NCBI GenBank assembly: GCA_947579605.1 | Contig: OX388314.1 | Span: forward strand, 27,600,000 to 27,663,999 | Direction: 5' to 3' | Source: Athripsodes cinereus | Lineage: Eukaryota; Arthropoda; Insecta; Trichoptera; Leptoceridae | Length of the DNA stretch: 64,000 nucleotides | In this document: positions 44,310 to 56,607 of the stretch, in pieces | Numbering within the stretch: position 1 is the first letter of the stretch | Layout of the letters: every line of letters starts with the position of its first letter | Translations under genes and position numbers: made by a program | Notes under the pieces: generated by a model | Told to the model about the DNA's origin: nothing | Databases searched by the model: none | The model's input: the letters and a program-made list of their open reading frames with translations, nothing else

Positions 44310-44326
44310 CAGTGGACCCTTCAAAT

Positions 44327-45961
44327 GCTAATACCTCTATCTTAACATCTCATTTTTTTAGAATCCGGTTAGTCGTTGGCTAGTAGCAGAAGTAATAATG
44401 AATATTAACACAACCCAAACGTTGTTCTTTGATTAAATATCGTTAATGTGCTGGTTGACATCGGGATATGGACTACGTACATTATCATATTTTGGAAGCC
44501 TAAAAATCTACTATTCGGCCACTCAACATGTCGTATAAAGAATTGACACTTGAAATGCGTACAAAGTCTAATCACTAATTAATATTTCATTTCCAACAGC
44601 CAACCTGCAAACCTTTAAGATTAAGGGAATCCTTTATCGTATTTTTATATGCAATAATGTTTGACCCAATTTTACAACGATAGTAATAGTTCATAATTTT
44701 TATGCATTTTTTTATTATGGGATTTTCTCATCGCTTTCTGAAATAAAATATAAACCCATACTGCTTATGAACGTACATTAAACTTACTATATTTGTCAAT
44801 AAAAATATTATGTTTTTATTGCCGTTATAAAATAAAATGATTATTTGTGTGATCGATGTGAAGTTTGTAACGACTTGATATGAGCGTCATTGTAATGTTT
44901 ACATCTTTGTAACCTGCAAAATTGGGCTATATAATTATATGAATATATCTCTCTAATGTATTACTAAAATTCTCGAGTAAAATTTTCCAGATTTTGTTAA
45001 AGAATTTCCACATTTTTTATGATTCATGATAATTTGTGGGTGTCTCTTCAATATCGCTTAAAGAAACAAATAATTAAATTCCATGTTATTGTAAAAATAA
45101 GAGTTCTCATATAAAAGTTACAAATTAACTCTGAGCAGATTCAGAAAAATTAAATTTAGATTTAATCATAGCTGCAATAATCAAAGTAACAGTTGTATAG
45201 GTGGCATCAAAACTGCATTTATATCAAAATCTTTCACATATTATGTATGTGAATAGATCTATGATACCTCATAAACTTTTTTTTTTAGCACAGAAAACAT
45301 AAGAATCGTTTTAAATTTTGAAAAAATAACAGAATATTTTTCAAAATATATTCAACACTTATTAGTCACAATCTTTACTCGGAATTATGCTGCATATTTA
45401 TGAAAATAAAATAAATAGATGCAATCAGTTCGGACGAAATTTTGGAAAATGTACGGCTTTGAATAAAATTCGTATGGTAACTGGGCATATAGCACTTGTT
45501 GCTAGTAATTTTATATGGACACGAATAACGTTTGCTAAAGTTTTTTTTTATTTAATAAAATTATAGTCATTAAAATTAATTGAATTTTTATTTGATTAAA
45601 TTATATCTACACGGATCTGAAATTGATACGAATAAATTATTAGGAAATTGAGAAATCCATTAAATAAATGTTAAATGCTAAATATGGATCATCAACGTAA
45701 TGAACGGATCTGTTGAAATATTAATTGTAACGAACAGTGATCCTCAAACTTTTGATAGCCGTGGACCGGTAAACGTTCGATGAGTTCGTCGGTAGTCTGA
45801 AGGTACATTTCTAACGTGAAATTTTTATGACAGGACGATTCATATATTCATTAGATTTACCCTTTATGGTCTAGTTGTCCTAGTTGGGTCAGGGGCCCAT
45901 TGCGCCTAGGTACCTCCTCCAGAGATCCCTGTCCACCGCTGCTTCCAGAACCTCTGGCCAC
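44327..45961. other. AT-rich spacer with SINE-head scrap
   Basis: Only 45783-45806 (gagttcgtcggtagtctgaaggtac) is recognisable: it matches the first bases of the SINE at 63820. No other feature is supported. Confidence 0.45.
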
Positions 45962-46432
45962 TGTCATGGGAACCTTATAATTTGGTATCGTTAAAATGGT
46001 ACTTGTGTTGCCATCTATCGAAATCCTGTGAAAGCCCTGGCCCCCTATCCAGAGATATCGTAAATACCTTTTTGAGATTATCATAAAAACAGATTCCTTC
46101 TTCTTCATCCTTTTCCGGGAGTCAGCCATTTTGGCCAGTTTTCCCTCCGTCCGTCTTAGAATAGAGAACGGAGGAACTCGCTCAATAAAAATAATCTATA
46201 TTCCTTCTCTTCTTCAACATACTGTGAGTGTCGCATTTGTATGTAGTTCAGTATTAAAAATGTGAATTGTTTTTGAGTATTCATAAACTGTGTAACCATT
46301 TTCTTCTTCAATAAACTGATCGTTCCACATCATGCTAGTGTTTACTTAATACAACCACCACAATAATTTTACCCAACGACAAACCCTGAGAGAGTCACTG
46401 AAATCTGCCGATCATGAGGGAGGAATGTTACA
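45962..46432 (+). repeat. 5' LTR (471 bp)
   Basis: TG...CA termini. It contains AATAAA words near 46183 and 46310 that could act in 3' processing in the other LTR. Confidence 0.9.
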
Positions 46433-49400
46433 GATTGGCGCTCCAACGTGATGCCTAAATATTGTGGTGTTTTGTTGTGTTTGGAGTGAATTTAACAGTG
46501 CATAAATGATAACATTAAATAGTGCGTAGATAAGTTCGTTACGTATCACGTGACCCACCCATGTTTCCATGTATCACCAACACACACACACTTCTCTAGA
46601 ATGTTCGATCAAAAAACAGTTGAAATTTTCCCTTCTTCACAGCAAGACTGTACAACTTTGCTCTTCAAAAAATTTCACCGCGTGACCAATAAGGACTATA
46701 ATGGTACTTCAGTGAATATTTGAGTTAAATAATCAGTGAAATAATAAAAACATTTTAATAATTAAATATGTGAGTTTTGAAATTTCGCCTCACTACAACA
46801 AGTGTACTTCGTAAATTTCACCACATGACAATAAGGTTATGTTAGTGCTTCAATGAACATTTGAATTGATAAATAGTGTAATAATAACCACATTTTAATT
46901 AATAAATAATCAAGTGCGTGATACATTTGCGCGCCCTCAAAAAACTCATATAATAAAGAAGAAAAAACCGTTACACCAACAAGGAAAAAAATGAACGAGT
47001 ACATTTATTTGAATTATAAACAGTGTTAAAATAAAAACAATTATAATAATAAATATATGCGAGATACATTTATGATCTTCAAAAAGAAATCCGCTATATT
47101 GCAAGTACGATCAGATATTGTTAATGAATGGAGAATTTAAGAAATAAATACAACAAGAAATTGACAAGATTGTGAACAGATACTCCAAACTTTCCTAAGA
47201 CGTCCAGATAATTTCCTTCTGATGAGATGAAGATCTCCAACGTTACAATCCCTTAAGAAGCCTGCTACCACCACTACGAAGGATGTCCATGACGGAATTT
47301 TCTTCCTTGACGGTTCCTGACCTCCAATAGAAGGATGTCCCATGTTTTGTCATCTAGATCTGACGTTTCTTCGAGGCCTTCTTTATCTACACAGAGAACC
47401 CTTGATGCTTGATGGTTTTGAGGATGATGAAATGAATACTTCCTTCAATTCGTAACAGACAACCCTAATCGTCTAACTACTATACAGGTTTTTATGGAAG
47501 AATGTGGTGTTGTTTTGTTCATTTTGTACTGAAATATTTTATATACCTACTATAGATACAGTTTTTTACATGTTGTTCCATGCTTTGCCTTTTGTGCCAA
47601 AGAGATTGTAAAAATTCCAGTTTCAATTTTCCATAAATTCAAGTGATACTGGCTAAGATCATTTTACAATTATTTGCGGAATTATTTGCTTGTTGATGTA
47701 AGATTCTACACTGAAGGATCTACAAAGTAAGAGTTGTAAATTTATAAATGTCCAGTTTGTGAAATGGTCCAAGTAAAGTTTTTTCTATATCTGGTTGAAT
47801 ATACTCAAGAGTAAAGAAATCAAATTTAAATTCATTGTACTTGTACCTACCTAGCGTGCGTGTCACGCGGGCTGTAGATGTATTTATGTATGGTTTGAAG
47901 TGAAATGATCATAGACCTCAATATTGCTGGAAGAGGCTTAACAGAACAAATTTGAATAATTACCAATAATTCTTTACTCATATGCTGGAATTGTTAATTT
48001 TATGATATGTAATGTATGTAATGTTATGTCTACGATATTTCCAGGGAATGTCAAACTTTCCAGCGATTTCCAAACTTTAACAATTTAAAGAAATAATTGT
48101 TATTGATTTTTTTTCGAGTCTTATCAAAGGACAAGACTTCCAAACAATTTTTTTTAGTATCCAATGGTTCCCAACTGTTGAGATTTGATGTTACAAAGGT
48201 TGCCAAACTTTTTTTTGTTAACATTTGTTTTGCTTTGAGGAATTTTTTTTTGGATTCTTGGTAGGAGTCCATTTTTCCTAGAGCAATTTTCAAACCAAGG
48301 TGTCCACTGTTTCTCAACTTTTTTTTGTTTTGGAAAAATTTTTTTTCCTCTTTTAAAGAATTTTTTTTAATTCCTGCAAGTCCATCGCAATCTATCCAGC
48401 GCTGAATATTGGTACGTATAATCTTTTGTCTTGTTGATTATTATTTGCCAATTTTCTTTCAGATTGTCAATTCAAAACGTTTTGCATGTGCAATTTTTCT
48501 ATTTCTCCTGTATAAGGATTAACTTATAAAGGAAAACCGTTTATTATTCTATTATCATTCCACGTTAGAATCTCAAAATGTCTGAATCATCTGTAATTTT
48601 TCGAAAAAAATTGGCACCTCGTTTCATCAAGTCCCTGTTTCTCCAAAATTTTGTTGTTATATTTCATTCTGAATGTAAATCCATCAATGGAAACTTGAAA
48701 TTTTGGTAATGTAAAGAATTTATGTAAAAATGTAATGTTTTCTTGGGCTGTAATTCTAATGAATAAAAAGAACTATGTCTATACATCACAGGTCAATGTT
48801 AATAGTGAATTTTGTATGTAATAAAAATGTTAGACTCACAAAAGAAATTATATTTACAGTCATAGTAATGTCAAAGGAATTATCTTTCTTTCTTCTTTAA
48901 AGCAAAATAAATTATAATACTGTTAATAGTCAAAAATTTGGTATTTCTACTCTTCAAGTACTTGTAACTTTTGCAGCCCATCTTATTGTAAACATTTAGT
49001 TAAGAAATCTCATAGAGGCTCTTCAAGGTTCCGCTTCTGTGAGAATTTTGAATTGTTCGAACTTTGTGGCGCCCTTAAATAAATTTTTTTGTATGTTTGA
49101 TCACCTTTTTTTTGTTTGCGCCCGTGGATGCCTGAAGTTGCCTTTATCATCTCATATGCTAGCCGTTTTCAGTAGCAACGTGTTCGCAATAATCTGAACC
49201 CATCCACTGTCGCAGACAAAAGACATACAACATGTTAGTTTTAAAGAATTTTGTACTGTATAACTGATGTAATTTTGACCCTCCAGTATACGAAAGTATA
49301 CGAATTCCTTTGCTAATTTTCCTTAAATTTTTGCGTGAACTCCTGAATCACTGAGTTAAGTGGTAACTGATTTATTTATTTGTTTATTTATATATTTATA

Positions 49401-50501
49401 TATTTCAAGGTGTAAAAGTAGAAAGTATGTCAGATTGCGCAATAAAAGATGAAGTATGAAAGTGTGTGAAAGGTTACCACTAATTCTCTTAGTATATCAA
49501 ATCATTAATGCTAAATCTTAAATTGAGGGTCAAGGTCGCATCAGTCAACTTAAACATAAGTTTATTGTTTACAATCTTCAGTGTGCATGGTTTTGTAAAT
49601 AAATCATATGGCAAGGTTTCTCACATGGTGTGAACCTGCTGGCCATTTTACGGCAATTTTACTGTATGGAATGCGTACCCTTACAGTAATTTCTATTTGC
49701 CTAGTATGAATGTTAAGGAGTCATTGGATGATTCGCCATCTTCCATGTACATCTCCTGGGTTAGACTGATATAGAGATATGACTAATCGTCCTACCCTAA
49801 TACAATCAGTTCTAACTCAAATTTATTTTAGTAATTATCAATTTTTTAATGCCCGACAAGCTTATTGTCCAAGTGAGGTTTGAGGACGCTCAAACAAAGA
49901 AAATTCATACAGGTCGCTTAGAGAAGCTCTGCGCGATAGGTTTGGTACCTGATATTAACCATTTGCCTGTACGAAATTGGTGGGAAGTTTCCACAAAAGA
50001 AAAATGCTATAGGGTAAAGGATTACCGCCCTTATAATAGAGGTAGATCAGATATAATTGTAATGGATACCTCCTCTTGGAGTAAAGAAAAGTGTTTGTAA
50101 AATTGTTGAAGGTTTTGTTATATTATGTAAAAGGAATTTAATTTTTTTTGTCTTGTCTTAAGCATGTAAAGGTTTACCTAGAAGTATGGCGAGAACATTG
50201 TCTACGATCCCGTTTCCGCGACCTGTTCTGTCGGTGCATCTTCCTGGTCCCTTGCTTGCTTGAGACATGTCTATTTGTAAGGATTAGTTATGAATTTGTT
50301 ACTAATGTCTGTTAGAAAAATTTGTATCTTTGTTTTGACACTCACAGTATTGTAAAACCTTTCTTATCTCTGACACTCACAGTATTGTAAAATCTTTCTT
50401 ATCTTTGACACTCTTAGTTCTGTAGAATCCTTCTTATTACTGACTTTGAGACTTTTCTTTTTTTTTATTCATTTTTTTCTTTAAAAGACAACTTGAGATG
50501 G
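46433..50501 (+). mobile_element. Interior of LTR element, largely non-coding
   Basis: Leader region 46670-47070 has about three diverged direct repeats (cattttaat...aataaat...gtgcgtgatac type, spaced about 140 bp). A T-rich block with recurring ccaaac words lies at 48040-48370. Three units of about 36 bp (tgacactcacagtattgtaa) lie at 50338-50447. An 83-codon frame at 49849-50100 (VQVRFEDAQTKKIHTGRLEK) is GC-richer than its neighbours and could be a pol remnant or a short protein; I cannot identify it. A weak purine run precedes the 3' LTR. Confidence 0.6.
46436..46453 (+). promoter_or_regulatory. Probable primer binding site
   Basis: TGGCGCTCCAACGTGATG starts three bases after the LTR. It resembles insect Gypsy-type sites of TGGCGCCCAACGTGGGG form (tRNA-Lys-CUU-like) but has an extra base and a divergent end, so the tRNA is not assigned. 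Confidence 0.7.
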
Positions 50502-50972
50502 TGTCATGGGAACCTTATAATTTGGTATCGTTAAAATGGTACTTGTGTTGCCATCTATCGAAATCCTGTGAAAGCCCTGGCCCCCTATCCAGAGATATCG
50601 TAAATACCTTTTTGAGATTATCATAAAAACAGATTCCTTCTTCTTCATCCTTTTCCGGGAGTCAGCCATTTTGGCCAGTTTTCCCTCCGTCCGTCTTAGA
50701 ATAGAGAACGGAGGAACTCGCTCAATAAAAATAATCTATATTCCTTCTCTTCTTCAACATACTGTGAGTGTCGCATTTGTATGTAGTTCAGTATTAAAAA
50801 TGTGAATTGTTTTTGAGTATTCATAAACTGTGTAACCATTTTCTTCTTCAATAAACTGATCGTTCCACATCATGCTAGTGTTTACTTAATACAACCACCA
50901 CAATAATTTTACCCAACGACAAACCCTGAGAGAGTCACTGAAATCTGCCGATCATGAGGGAGGAATGTTACA
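50502..50972 (+). repeat. 3' LTR (471 bp)
   Basis: Matches the 5' LTR at a constant 4540-bp offset with no difference seen, implying a recent insertion (or gene conversion). Confidence 0.9.
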
Positions 50973-51199
50973 CCACTCCAAACCAAGCTTTTCAACACAC
51001 AAGTTTGACACCTGCCCTTGCCAGCTTCTTAAAAAGGGTAGTATTGGGGAAAATTCTTCTCAAAAATACATTATCAAGTTTCGAGGATTTTAATTATAAA
51101 ACCTATTGTCTGTACAATTTTGTCATAATAAAAAAAGTAAAAATTCTGTTCTTCATATTTTTTTTATGATTTGATAATATTTCCTGTTTCAAAATATTA

Positions 51200-51430
51200 A
51201 AATCAGCTGACCAGCCTCATGAAACAAACATGCAAGTCATCCTCTCCGTACCAACAAAAAATAAGACGTTAAATATGGGTGGTACCCAAATCTCATTGCT
51301 GAATTTTGAATGAAAAACGTACCTATTTATTTTTTCGAACACCCAACTTTTACAGGACATTCGAGAATTTACGGAAAAGAGTGGGAGACCAATTCTTTGC
51401 TGGGTTCTCCACGGAAAATAATTAAGTCTG
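51200..51430 (-). repeat. Dispersed repeat D, minus copy
   Basis: On the minus strand: gtggagaacccagcaaagaa, ttctcgaatgtcctgtaaaa, gggtgttcg, ending near gctggtcagctg. It lacks the terminal hairpin and lies head to head with the next copy. Confidence 0.65.
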
Positions 51431-51432
51431 TT

Positions 51433-51550
51433 ATGACACATACCAGCCATCCTGAATGAATTTTTTTTTATTAGCAAGTAAAGAACAATCTCTGTATTTA
51501 CTTGACGTTAGTCCGCTGGCTACCCCATTTGCGGGATATGCCGCGTATAG
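51433..51550 (+). repeat. Dispersed repeat D, plus 3' end with hairpin
   Basis: ccatcctgaatg ... gtccgctggctacccc, atttgcgggatatgccgcg, then (TAG)n. The hairpin matches RTE 3' ends; the tail unit differs from the GATA tail at 7.9 kb. Confidence 0.7.
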
Positions 51551-52015
51551 TAGTAGTAGTATTATCTATTCGATACCAGGAGAACATAAATTAAAAAGGA
51601 CTATTAATCTTTCGATCAGGGGTTTGATTACATTTTTACTTTAGAAATATCAAAATTAACGTTTTCCCTTTTGAAAGCTGAAATACTGAAGAAATTCATT
51701 TTCACCATGGCAGATTATAGATTGTAATCAAAATTTCTTTGAGTAATTAAAACGATATGAAATGATCGCAAATTTCAAAACGCTCATTAATATTACAACT
51801 TTAATTTTGAATTTTCAGAACCCCAATTCTGTTAAAATTAAATCGAAGCTCAAATTCGGAAGACATAGTTGCGAATTATTAATCGTATTTTGTACCTATG
51901 TTTTGAATATTTAATGAAATATTTTCTGTTCAATATCCTGTCTAAGTTTGTAACAAATCTGATTGACTGACGTGTAAATGTACGTATATAACTTTTTTAT
52001 TTATCAATGTTTCAA
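51551..52015. other. AT-rich spacer
   Basis: Nothing recognised. Confidence 0.4.
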
Positions 52016-53510
52016 ACCATATTTTCATAGTTCACTCAATTGCAGATGTGTGTATTGTACAAAATCCCTTTAGTAAGAAATAAAAATATATTTCGTTGCT
52101 TATGAATCGGTTAAGGCTGGTTTTTGTGCACTTTATTCTGGATACAATATTTTTTTATTTGTGAATATTTCAAACCATCTTTTCATAATTCACTCAATTG
52201 CAGATGTGTGTATTGTACAAAATCCCTTTAGTAAGAAATAAAAATATATTTCGTTGCTTATGAATCGGTTAAGGCTGGTTTTTGTGCACTTTATTCTGGA
52301 TACAATATTTTTTTATTTGTGAATATTTCAAACCATCTTTTCATAATTCACTCAATTGCAGATGTGTGTATTGTACAAAATCCCTTTAGTAAGAAATAAA
52401 AATATATTTCGTTGCTTATGAATCGGTTAAGGCAGATTTGTGTGCACTTTATTCTGGATACAATATTTTTTTATTTGTCAATATTTCAAACCATCTTTTC
52501 ATAATTCACTCAATTGCAGATGTGTGTATTGTACAAAATCCCTTTAGTAAGAAATAAAAAGATGTTTCGTTGCTTATGAATCGGTTAAGGCTGGTTTTTG
52601 TGCACTTTATTCTGGATACAATATTTTTTTATTTGTCAATATTTCAAACCATCTTTTCATAATTCACTCAAAGAAGAAACAAAAAGATGTTTCGTTGCTT
52701 ATGAATCGGTTAAGGCTGGTTTTTGTGCACTTTATTCTGGATACAATATTTTTTTATTTGTCAATATTTCAAACCATCTTTTCATAATTCACTCAAAGAA
52801 GAAACAAAAAGATGTTTCGTTGCTTATGAATCGGTTAAGGTTGGTTTTTGTGCACTTTATTCTGGATACAATATTTTTTTATTTGTCAATATTTCAAACC
52901 ATCTTTTCATAATTCACTCATTTGCGGATGTTTGAATTGTACAAAATCCCTTTTAGTAAGAAATAAAAATATGTTTCGTTGCTTATGAATCGGTTAAGGC
53001 TGGTTGTGTGCTCTTTATTCTGGATACAATATTTTTTTATTTGTCAATATTTCAAACCATCTTTTCATAATTCACTCAATTGCAGATGTGTGTATTGTAC
53101 AAAATCCCTTTAGTAAGAAATAAAAATATATTTCGTTGCTTATGAATCGGTTAAGGCTGGTTTGTGTGCTCTTTATTCTGGATACAATATTTTTTTATTT
53201 GTCAATATTTCAAACCATCTTTTCATAATTCACTCATTTGCGGATGTTTGTATTGTACAAAATCCCTTTAGTAAGAAATAAAAAGATGTTTCGTTGCTTA
53301 TGAATCGGTTAAGGCTGGTTTTTGTGCACTTTATTCTGGATACAACATTTCTTTATTTGTCAATATTTCAAACCATCTTTTCATAATTCACTCAATTGCA
53401 GATGTGTGTATTGCACAAAATCCCTTAAGTAAGAAATAAAAAGATGTTTCGTTGCTTATGAATCGGCTTAGGCTGGTTTGTGTGCACTTTACTGTCAATA
53501 TTTTCAGCAA
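52016..53510. repeat. Satellite array, ~158-bp unit, ten copies
   Basis: The anchor ttcgttgcttatgaatcgg occurs at 52092, 52250, 52408, 52566, 52691, 52816, 52975, 53132, 53290 and 53448. The spacing is 157-159 bp except for two 125-bp steps, where the ttgcagatgtgtgtattg...tagtaag block is deleted. The last unit is diverged. The unit core (gcttatgaatcggttaaggctgg) is related to the dispersed core at 28.7, 36.5 and 4.0 kb. Confidence 0.95.
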
Positions 53511-54570
53511 TCCAATTAAGGGCTTAAAATCTGAACATTTTGTGATTATAAATATACATTAATTGGCATAGTATTAAAATAGAAATAAATTGTCACATAA
53601 ACGGATAAATAGGAGTCCTTGAACTCGTGAAATATCTGAGAAATAAAGTTATTTCAACATTTTCTACACATTAATCAATTAATAATCCACGGATGGGGCA
53701 GCCAGAGAAAAAACTCAAAGTAATAAGCGTGCAAGTCGAATTCTCCATGAGAACAAAATCAAGACGTTCAGGATTAGTTTATTTATTTATTTTATTCTTC
53801 TTGCACATCATCATCCATAATAATAAAATCAACAAATAAGGTTACTATCACTATATAATGAATTCTTCCATCTAACCTCGTCACATTGACAAGTGCTACA
53901 CCTTGCTGAATTAAAGTTGCTAAATTAATTTCTTACATGTGATGTTTTGCGAATACCAAGGGGGCTAAAAAGGCCACTTTATATGAATCATAATAGGATC
54001 ATATTATTAGAAATTGTAAAACAATTTAACGGCAACATGTCACCAACGGCAACATGTCAAGTTTTTGGGTAGATGGCGCTCTTGTAGCTGACTGAACCCT
54101 GACTTCTCCAATTTTTTAATTAAATATAATAGTTTATTGATTAAGTTTTTATTTATTTTTATTTTCCGACCAAAATAAAGTGTTTTTTTATTTGATAGTT
54201 TTGTTTTTTGTGTTTGTTTCTTAAAATTAAGTGATAAATTTTAATAAAATTAAATCTGATACCTAAAATTTGTGACAATAAAAATAGTTGATATGATTTG
54301 TATTTTAAAAGTAATAAAAATAAATTAAAGTGACAAATAATATTGTAAATGCGCTCTTGAAGTGATTTCATTACAAAAACAGCGCAATATAAGTGATCCA
54401 ATAATACAATAATACACCAAATATGAATCATTTGATGAAATGAATTGCGGGTGAATCGCGTACAATCATGACCATTTTACAAAAATTAGAGTATTTGCTG
54501 CTGATCTGCTGGCAATTCGGGAAATGAATCATCTGTAGATGAATTGCTCAATGTGGCCATTTTAGGCACC
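53511..54570. other. AT-rich spacer
   Basis: A 16-bp direct repeat (caacggcaacatgtca) near 54028-54060; otherwise nothing recognised. Confidence 0.4.
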
Positions 54571-54574
54571 CTGT

Positions 54575-54650
54575 TTTTTATATGACACTCGAAAACTTGC
54601 ACAAAAGAGCTGTAGACCAATTCTTTCCCGGGAACTCCACAGGATAATAC
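54575..54650 (-). repeat. Dispersed repeat D fragment
   Basis: Contains the D core (cactcgaaaacttgcacaaa, accaattctttcccggg) in reverse; about 75 bp remain. Confidence 0.55.
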
Positions 54651-55305
54651 AATAATAACAACGGCGAGATAATAATATAATTTTTATTACTAGATGATTT
54701 ATTGAAGTTTCGTGAATAATTCATGAAACTAATATAATGTATCTGTAACGAGTAGAATCTAGTTGTGACTTATAGAATCAACATTGTAGGTACTTGCACT
54801 ATACGCAGGGTTGCTATAACTAGCTTGGATTTAGTAGGGAAACTCCGAGATCTAGGTGTAAAAAAGAAAATGTTTAATATAGTATACCTATTAATTTTAG
54901 TTCTAAAATAATGATTATTATTAGTACCTATATCAGACTCATTTATTTTTTTGTTTGTCTAATCATTTTTAATCATTTTAAATAAAAAAAAAATGTATTT
55001 ACATATTAAATTTTATTTTTAATTTCGAAAAACATTCGTTATTTTTTTAGCAAAGCAAATTCAAAAATTACTTCACATTTCGACCCGCTGGTGTTTGTAG
55101 GTACCTTTTTTGTGCAATTTATTTATATTTTTTAATAATGATTCGTTAATCCATTTTTGGTTTAATTTTATTAAATAAAATATAAAAATATATTATTGAG
55201 CACTGTTTAATTGTTTTTTGTTTTAATTTATTATCTCCTTTGCATCACAAAGATCACTGAACACATATTTTTTTTCTCATTAAAGGATATTTTATTGCAA
55301 CTATT
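54651..55305. other. AT-rich spacer
   Basis: Poly-A and poly-T rich; no feature. Confidence 0.4.
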
Positions 55306-55662
55306 AACATCCTTCAGATTTCCTGGAGAGACCACATCACAAACGAAGAAGTACTTCAAAGAATCGAAGGAGGAAGGCACCTGCTCAAGATCTTGTCAGA
55401 AAGGCGTGCAAGGTGGATCGGCCATGTAATACGACAAGAAGGCCTCTTGCATGCCGTAATGGAGGGTATGACCGAGGGGCCAAATTCTAGGGGACGCCCT
55501 CGCCGAGAGTACCTGGAGGACCTGTTGGTGGACATGCGCTGCTTATCATATGCAGAATTCAAAAGAACCGCACAAGACAGGGAGGAGTGGAGGAGAAGAA
55601 TTAAAGAGATAATTGCTGCAAACCAATCCCAGGATTGAAACCAGAGAGAGAGAGAGAGATGG
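55306..55662 (+). pseudogene. LINE C-terminal fragment with AG tail
   Basis: The open frame from about 55306 reads SWRDHITNEEVLQRI, HLLKILSERRARWIGHVIRQ, EGPNSRGRPRREYLEDLL and AEFKRTAQDREEWRRRIKE, with a stop at 55638 and an (AG)n tail at 55643-55660. This is the post-RT domain of an insect LINE of the group with an ERRxRWxGHVxRxxGL motif. No RT core is present; unbroken but truncated. Confidence 0.8.
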
Positions 55663-55664
55663 CA

Positions 55665-56000
55665 GCCCTAACTATACCAGGACTTTCATACAGTTCACTC
55701 ACAGTAGGTAGTTAGATAATGAAAAGTAACAGTACCTAACTACATAGTAACTGGTACATGCTATTAATATGTTAGTAGACACAGTGACTTTTACAAATGA
55801 TCACAGACTAACTTTATCATCATAATTGTTTTTATTATTATTATGCAATCTGAAAATATCACGGTTATGTATCCGGCTATTTTTTTTTGTACAATTTATT
55901 AACCGGGCTATTTTGTTGATGCGCTGTAGGGTAGCGTAATAAAGAATGAAATTAAAATAACAAATGTCGATCTGATAACCATGTACTTTTAAGACGAAAC
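55665..56000. other. Spacer
   Basis: No feature recognised. Confidence 0.4.
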
Positions 56001-56013
56001 ACGTTTCTCTCTC

Positions 56014-56358
56014 TGTGGACAGAATGCGCGTGAATAAACTACGGTGGTTTGGACACGTTGAACGAATGAACGAAGTAAGAATGACAAAGAGGATATACTT
56101 GTCTGAAAGAAAGGATGTGAGGAAACGCGGACGTCCGAGAACCACGTGGCTTGATCACGTGGATCAAATTCTCAAGGACGGCCGCGTGTTGAGTAAGAGG
56201 AATCGACGTGCGTGTATGAGAAACTGTATGAATGTGGAGGAAGCGAAGGAAGTGTGTAAAGATACATAGATCTGTTTGGCGTTCCGTTCTCTCTGCCTAC
56301 CCCACTTGGGATACGGCGTGAGGGTATAGTATAGTATAGTATACATAGTATAGTACCT
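56014..56358 (+). pseudogene. RTE LINE 3' copy with 13-bp target duplication
   Basis: The frame begins VDRMRVNKLRWFGHVERM, continues KRGRPRTTWLDHVDQILKDG and RACMRNCMNVEEAKEVCKDT, and stops early at 56269 through a small change relative to the 25.4-kb copy. The 3' end keeps taccccacttgggatacggcg and a (GTATA)n tail. ACGTTTCTCTCTC flanks it on both sides (56001-56013 and 56359-56371). Severely 5'-truncated, dead. Confidence 0.9.
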
Positions 56359-56607
56359 ACGTTTCTCTCTCAATAAAAAATGTATGATATCATTTGTGAG
56401 AAAAAACGTTGGTATAGTAGGTAGAAAAAAAATGTTTTTTTAATTTCATTATGGAATTCTGTTACCGTACACCGACATAGTGTAAATAGCACAATAAAGT
56501 TTATATTAAAGGTTTAATGTTTTTTACGAATATTTTTTTAGTGAACGAAAAAAAATCACCATATTTTAAGATATTGATTCATTCGAGTAAGATCTGTCTA
56601 TCAACGT

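Larger units (their letters stand above)
43297..44322. mobile_element. Compact TIR element with one small ORF
   Basis: Left terminus 43297-43328 (GAAGGGTCCACTGCAATAAT then GATTAATGTCCA) and right terminus 44291-44322 are reverse complements with one mismatch over 32 bp. AAAT lies just outside both ends (43293-43296 and 44323-44326), consistent with a 4-bp target duplication. The 1026-bp interior holds one ORF on the minus strand and three further copies of the terminal motif. No DDE transposase is recognised. Superfamily unassigned. Confidence 0.8.
45962..50972 (+). mobile_element. LTR retroelement, non-autonomous, recent
   Basis: Two 471-bp LTRs beginning tgtcatggg and ending ggaatgttaca bracket a 4069-bp interior. 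The LTRs agree at every base I compared. CCAC occurs immediately outside both LTRs (45958-45961 and 50973-50976), a perfect 4-bp target duplication as in Ty3/Gypsy-type integration. The primer-site-like sequence after the left LTR sets the plus orientation. The interior has no recognisable gag, protease, RT, RNase H or integrase frame; the longest open frame is under 90 codons. It would depend on proteins from a relative. Confidence 0.9.

Noticed and set aside
45857..46129. Antisense ORF starting MADSRKRMKKKE, present in both 471-bp LTRs
   Set aside because: It lies antisense inside an LTR, its duplication is explained by the LTR pair, and the frame runs into different flanking DNA at each end.
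52598..52935. 104- and 70-codon ORFs in the satellite
   Set aside because: The frame is open only because two adjacent 125-bp deletion units keep phase; the peptide repeats with the DNA unit.
52016..53510. CRISPR-like array of regular repeats
   Set aside because: Units are contiguous tandem repeats without unique spacers and the genome is eukaryotic; it is a satellite.
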